Translations under genes and position numbers: made by a program | Shown: positions 58,708-64,000 of the stretch, one piece after another | Position numbering within the stretch: the first letter of the stretch is position 1 | Layout: each line of letters begins with the position of its first letter | Origin: Mytilus californianus | Lineage: Eukaryota > Mollusca > Bivalvia > Mytilida > Mytilidae | Length of the DNA: 64,000 nt | Direction of reading: 5' to 3' | Assembly: GCF_021869535.1 (NCBI RefSeq) | Contig: NW_026262735.1 | Location: forward strand, 434,001-498,000 | Notes under the pieces: generated by a model | Told to the model about the DNA's origin: nothing | What the model saw: the letters and a program-made list of their open reading frames with translations, nothing else | Databases searched by the model: none

Positions 58708-61364
58708 GTACTTTTTCACTGTCGGCACGTCATTTCATTTTAGGGCTATCGTGAAGAGAGATTTTGTTTTTGAACATAGAAAACACAAGTTTGAGCTTTC
58801 TAAAAAGCTATGGAGTGCTTCGCTCTACCCTAATTTAAGGTAATATATGTGCATGTGGTTGTTAATTAGTATTGGAAATGTGGTATTTTTAGATATTGAT
58901 TGATATAAAATGAATGTACTTTAAGAGTGTGTGTTATACACCCATGCTTTAAAAAAAATTAAATTTCTTGTTGAAAATTAAAACAATTATAAATAGACAC
59001 GACTCTTGTGGGGTGCCTTGCTGGAGGTGAGCCTAGATTGTCAGAACTTATAAACTACAGATAATGCATTTTTGTTAACATTGTATAGGAACATTGTTTA
59101 GCAAAGCAAATCTTGCAAATTGCAGATAACAAAGCAAATAAACATGTATTAATAATTGATATTTCAATATTGAATTTATCTGTGAAATGTATGCATAATA
59201 AAACGAACATGAATTAATGACAGTTGATCGGAAGCGAAATACACATAGTTAATTTTCCGGCATTTGATGTCTTATCCTGAACGAGAAAAGTCTGTAACTC
59301 TTTATCTCATTTAAGCCAATAGCTATTGCTCTATCTCAGCCGCGTCCAATCAGAATCTATACGTGATAAGTAATTTATTCAAGATGGCGTGTATTTCGAC
59401 CGAAACTAATAGCTCCGCACCGTGATGCGAAGCAAAAACATCTTAAGCTCGATTTAATATCTTAATTTATTATCTTAACGTATTGCACGACACTAGTGTT
59501 AACCCTTTACGAATTTTTGAATTGCTTGAACGTTCGATAGATTTTAATTAAAGTCATATGAAACGAGTGACTGGTGAAAAATAATGTTTATCCAATTCTT
59601 GAACAAATGCATGTATATAACATAAACTTAGTCTTCTGTACATGAGTTTTTCAATTTTTATGCAAAAATATCGTATAATCGTCATATTTTTCTCTGTGTC
59701 TGTTATGAAATGAAAATATGGCCGCTCATAAATTGTCGTGTTTTAATGCCGTGGTTTACCGATTGACACCTTATAGGAAACAATCAACAAATAAGCATGG
59801 ATATTGAGCACGTATATAACATGTACAATCAGATAATAGTTTTTTAAATGACAGATCCATGCGTATTGCGATCACCGGATTTTTTACGAGGGGTCACGCT
59901 AAGGTCACTTTGAATACGGAAAATATAACGGCGAATTTCTTACTGGAAGCAAGCAATTAAAAAAAAGTTAACTTCTTCTAAATGTGGACAAATTAAAGAA
60001 TTTTCTTCAGAAAAAAGTATATGTACATAACTTTAATAATGACTCCATTTTTTTTTTATAAAAAAACATATTAATATTTTTTTTTAATTTGCGGTTTCAT
60101 ATGACTTTAAATATGTAGCTAAATTTCTTTGATAGTTTGAGTTTTTAAAGCTTACACTTAATACGAAACGATTGTACTTACAATTTAATAATTTATCTAT
60201 CAAAATTTAATTTTCTTCACGGGAATATTTCAAGTGTCCAAACTGAATTTCCTCTGGGACACTTCATTTCATCATATTCTTTTCAAAATATCTATGCAAA
60301 ATATGAATGGACACGACCATGTAAACCAATACTGCAGTATATCACGTCATAGAACGTTCACGCAATATTTTGAAGAGTTGTGAATATATCGCGAATTTTT
60401 CGAGTTTTAATATAAAAAAGAATAAGATGTGGTATGATTTTAGTTTGTTACATGGAACGACGCAGAGTAAACGTTTTTTTTAGCTCACCTGGCCTAAGAA
60501 TTATAGTGAACACTTAGATAACCAGCTATGAGGATAATTTGGTTTGAACCACATTTTTGATGCTATTTCTTTATAGATAGAAAAAAAACTAAACTGATTC
60601 CTTAACGAAACCTTCAAATAATGATCTTAAAATCTCTAATTTTTTAATGTGAGACAATCACGAAAAACGATATATAAAGGTAATTTTAAAGTAAAATAAT
60701 GATACATTCTTTAGACTTTTGCTAACAGGGCTATTCATGTTATTTATATTATTATATATTGCTTGAAATACTGTGTGCCAAACCTTTGCTTTACTTATAA
60801 TTTATTTCGTTTCATTCTAATATTTCCAGTTTATTTCAAGAATCTTTTCTGAAGAGGATGGCAGGTTTATATTCCAAGAGGATATGTTTGTATGTTATTT
60901 TACAATAAGTAATATAAAATTATTTTCAAATAAAAATGTTTACCTGATCTTATTGAAATTATATGAAACTTCTTTAAACCATCATGATGTACGGTGACAA
61001 CTATACATACATAATTAATAATATTTCAGAAAAGCTGCAAAATATAAATACTTTGGAACAGCTAGGTAATATTTGTTTGATTTGTACTTTAATAGCAACA
61101 TTGAATGTATTGATATAGTTTTAAACAGTTGCGTCCCTTGGAAATATCAATTATAAAGAAAATAGAATCATTAGCCCTCCTCTCTATGTACAAATCTTGA
61201 CCAACATTAATCAAACTTCATAGTTTTATATTAGCAATGTCACGGACAAATCAATGCCTAACTTACGTTGAAAAAACAATAACTTTTACAATTGAAATAT
61301 GTGCAAAGTGGGGGATATTATGAAGTTCTGATTTTTATGAACAATGGAATTATTATTATTTAAG
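58708..61364. other. Long intronic region with two tentative small exons
   Basis: The tentative exons lie at 60830-60889 and 61030-61065. At 60479-60506 is a TAGCTCACCTGGCC fragment of the repeat family at 50346-52127. Nothing else recognised. Confidence 0.35.
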
Positions 61365-61445
61365 CCTAAGAGTCAGGAAGAAGAAGCTACTAGAAATATT
61401 CACATAAATGTTCCAAGTACTGGCAGTGTGGAACTAAGAGGAATA

Positions 61446-63003
61446 TGTATGTATACTAATTTTAAGTAGTAACAGGTATGCACTGGAGATGTACTTTGAC
61501 AGATGGTTTAGTAAATATCAAAGTTGAACAGGAGATATAAAATATGAAATGTCAGATCATTAACCACTTGACCCTTCATAATATTTTTAATATCATTTAA
61601 TGCAGAATTTGTCATTATGTGAACAAATTTATTTTATGAAAACCTTTTATTGCTGCCCGCCCAGCAGAGTCGGATCCAGGGTTGGTCACCCGGCGGCGGC
61701 GGTGGCAAAAATGATGCACCATGTACCAAAAAATGATGCACCTTAAACATTTTGAAAAATAAATTCTTTGATTAAATCAATTTGTCTATCGTAATCACCG
61801 GTTAAAAAGTTGTCATTACTTAACTTCAGGCGAAATACACGTACGTTGGCATGTATGATAATATAATTAACATGTAATCAACGATCGCTGATTACTTGGT
61901 AGATTTCTTTGATGTTAAGGTGTAAAAATAAAGAGACAGTCCCCAATATAAGTTGTTTTAGCAGGTTATTCATACTTTTATTTACATTACGTTTATCTAC
62001 ATTTTTCAAGTTTGAATGATAACTTTTCTCGACCAATAATGTTTTTTTTTTACTGTGATGGCAAAATTCAAATATAATTTTAAAGTTTTATAGTCCCATA
62101 CACATTCATTATAATACCCTCGTTCTAACATCTATTTGTTTGAAAGTACCGATCCATCCAATTGTTTAGTAACTTGTACCCTCTTTCCGTCAGGAAAGGC
62201 CACAAATCAGCCCCATCTGAAGTACAAACGACAGTCATACTTCATTTTTCTTGACGACATTTAGCAAAGGACTACTGACATTCAAACATTTATTGATAAA
62301 TCAATGAATGAACGTATAAAAGCAAACAGAACTGTTTAAAATCTATGTAAGTGTGTTTTGCTTTGTTGCAAACAGAATCTTCCTATAAGAGCCATATGGA
62401 TTATGCAGTCTCAATATCGGGATTATGCAGTCTCAATATCGGGATTTCTCAAGCACCGATTGATTTCCGTGTAGTCTGGGAACTTTGAGATTATCTGGAT
62501 AATGCCCCAAAGAACTGTACATAAAGGGAAAAAAAACAATACAGCATGAAATTATAGCTGTTATTAAAGGTTTTATCGTCGAAATGCTTGTTAGTCAAGT
62601 GAAGAGTTCACAGTTTTACTCGATTTCTACAAATGAGAAGGCTGACCATACACACCAGGAACAACAGAGTCCGTGTTTAAGATTCGTTGTTATGTATCGT
62701 AACAATCATTTTGAAAACATTTTATGTCTAAATATTTCGAATATCTATGTTTTTACTTTCAACCCCTCTTTTTGTTATCAGTTCCAGTCAAGAGAACTAT
62801 TTTAGAACAGAGAAGTCTTTTAAAGAGAAGAATTCTATCACTTTTTTAGATGATTGTATCAAATGTTAACTTACATCGGTCACTTTCCTTAATGCTAATT
62901 CTACCATTTTTTACATGCATAGAATAAAAATAATTGTTTCCAAACTTCTGTTGGCACCTTAAAAATTAATTATCATTTACGTTTATGTCTTTCAATGTTT
63001 CAG
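61446..63003. other. Intron
   Basis: It runs between the 61365 exon (donor GTATGTATAC) and the acceptor TTTCAG at 62998-63003. Near 62395-62450 a short direct repeat (GATTATGCAGTCTCAATATC) occurs twice. Confidence 0.4.
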
Positions 63004-63651
63004 GACCTTGATGTATTAAGAATACATGCCCTCTTAGATGAGAAGAATCGGGGCCATTACAAAGTTAAATATGTGATCACAGACGCAGGGAGAATTATCG
63101 AATTGCAGTTTGATAATAAGTTTAACATCAATAGTTGGGATTTTAAACTCATTAAGATTGATTGATTGATTGATTGTTGGTTGCTTAACACCAGTGGCAA
63201 ATTTTTCATGCATGTTCAGGACGAGAACAAATTAACAATACATACAATAGGTAGGTCCTGTAATAGAGGCCGTTCGGAATGAAGGTCGGGGTAAATTTAG
63301 ACTGCCTATGTAACATAAGGGTATAATTGATGGGGGGCAGAAATTCAGCCTTGCAACAGGCCACCTACGGACCCCTCAAAGAGTTGTTGCAAGGGTTCTT
63401 AACGTGCAGAGAGCATGGCACTCTTTCTACACGAGGCATCGGATTTAACGTCCCCATTCTGACCGGACGTGGCTGCGTACTTGATACATCCCGCACAGCC
63501 AAACGGACGCCCCACTTTGGCAAGGGTTTTACTGCCGGTCGGAATAAGACCTGTAGTGACCATATTTCTATTCCCCAGTCACCCTTGGGGAAAACTCATT
63601 AAGAAGTTCAGCCTTTATGATGAGAAACTGTCACGTCCGTTTCATTGTCTG
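63004..63651 (+). pseudogene. Exon split by a SINE insertion
   Basis: 63004-63157 encodes DLDVLRIHALLDEKNRGHYK through NINSWDFKLIK. The frame then runs into SINE sequence. After the second copy of the target duplication (63592-63604), the same frame resumes as KFSLYDEKLSRPFHCL up to a donor (GTTAGT) after 63651. The two parts total 201 bp, a multiple of three, once one duplication copy and the SINE are left out. The insertion should truncate the product unless the exon is skipped. Confidence 0.78.
63158..63591 (-). mobile_element. SINE-like retroposon with TSD, inside an exon
   Basis: About 433 bp in inverted orientation, with a GATT-repeat tail at the left and the head at the right. The flanks AAACTCATTAAGA at 63145-63157 and 63592-63604 are identical over 13 bp. 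It is more diverged from the consensus than most copies and shares the GTACGCA variant with the copy at 22376. Confidence 0.95.
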
Positions 63652-64000
63652 GTTAGTATATGACTTAAATATTAAGACTGCCATTCATTTACTTTTATGG
63701 CGAAAAAAAAAACATGAAATATGTCATTTAAATATTAAATAACAGACCTTCATAAAGACATAAAATAAAGCATAAAATGTTATTTAAACATTTAAAGAGG
63801 AAATCTTTTTATTTCATGTTAATACTTTTGTTGCATGAAATTAACTATTAGAATAGAAATAATTCATGAAAGCTGTTAATTTGTTATAAATTCACACATG
63901 GCTTGGCTTGAATTTTTTTTTTTTTAATTCTTCCCTAATGCTTATGACGTAATTCGAACATCATGCCAGGCAATGTTTAAACTATCAACAAACCTTAGTT
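63652..64000. other. Intron or intergenic, window end
   Basis: AT-rich sequence after the donor at 63652. No further exon before the window ends. Confidence 0.35.

Larger units (their letters stand above)
56473..63651 (+). pseudogene. Multi-exon gene of unknown function, broken
   Basis: Well-supported exons: 56473-56706 (acceptor TTTATTTCAG, donor GTAAGT), 57806-58021, 58661-58707, 61365 to about 61445, and 63004-63651 minus a SINE. Weaker exons: 60830-60889 and 61030-61065, where phases do not fit cleanly. The exon at 56473 encodes IKAYILEDLVSFPIRSKLAT and contains in-frame TAA (56611) and TAG (56683). The exon at 57806 encodes GEIQIVNGLKKTEIQLKYGG and VTAWNGVAEISDCHIHAGKM. Its strand pattern (K-V-x-x-W-N-x-x-A-E) suggests an OB-fold like that of RPA-type single-stranded-DNA-binding proteins; this is a guess from motif shape. 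The 234-, 216- and 201-bp exons are multiples of three with phase-0 boundaries. Two stops and a SINE insertion make it a probable pseudogene or a non-functional allele. Confidence 0.6.

Overview
The window is nuclear DNA of an animal, most likely a marine bivalve and probably a mytilid mussel. The reasons are an AT-rich, intron-bearing, gene-poor sequence packed with retroposons, DNA-transposon relics and dispersed repeats that I recognise from bivalve genomes. The species is not proven by the sequence. No rRNA gene, CRISPR array or prokaryotic operon is visible. Almost everything that looks protein-coding belongs to, or decays from, mobile elements.

Layout. 0-12 kb: a 5'-truncated LINE copy with target-site duplications (TSDs), one unrecognised exon, several copies of a short (about 425 bp) SINE-like retroposon, a RecQ-helicase relic and an OTU-like two-exon fragment. 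12.1-18 kb: a decayed two-gene DNA transposon of ISL2EU type. A YqaJ-exonuclease/PHD gene on + converges on a THAP-DDE transposase gene on -. A 1437-bp non-autonomous transposon with inverted arrays of a short subterminal motif sits between them. 19-36 kb: more SINE copies, several with perfect TSDs, a reverse-transcriptase relic, a second RecQ relic, exons of a MULE-like transposase and other degraded exons. 36.3-52.3 kb: a satellite array built from a monomer of about 129 bp arranged in a 3316-bp higher-order unit. It is interrupted by a full-length LINE with both ORFs intact and a 9-bp perfect TSD (39690-45880), and by a 1.78-kb dispersed repeat. 52.3-53.45 kb: the 3' end of an unrelated LINE. 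55.4-56.4 kb: tandem tRNA-like repeats. 56.5-63.65 kb: a multi-exon cellular-looking gene, now broken by stop codons and by a SINE inserted in an exon.

How the parts relate. The intact LINE and the abundant SINE end in the same 3' sequence, the AAGCAACCAACAATC block followed by AATC repeats. The LINE is therefore a plausible source of the machinery that mobilised the SINE copies here. The YqaJ and THAP-DDE genes are the two proteins expected of one ISL2EU-type transposon, but both are frameshifted. Reading frames spanning the SINE copies look like proteins on both strands and are not genes.
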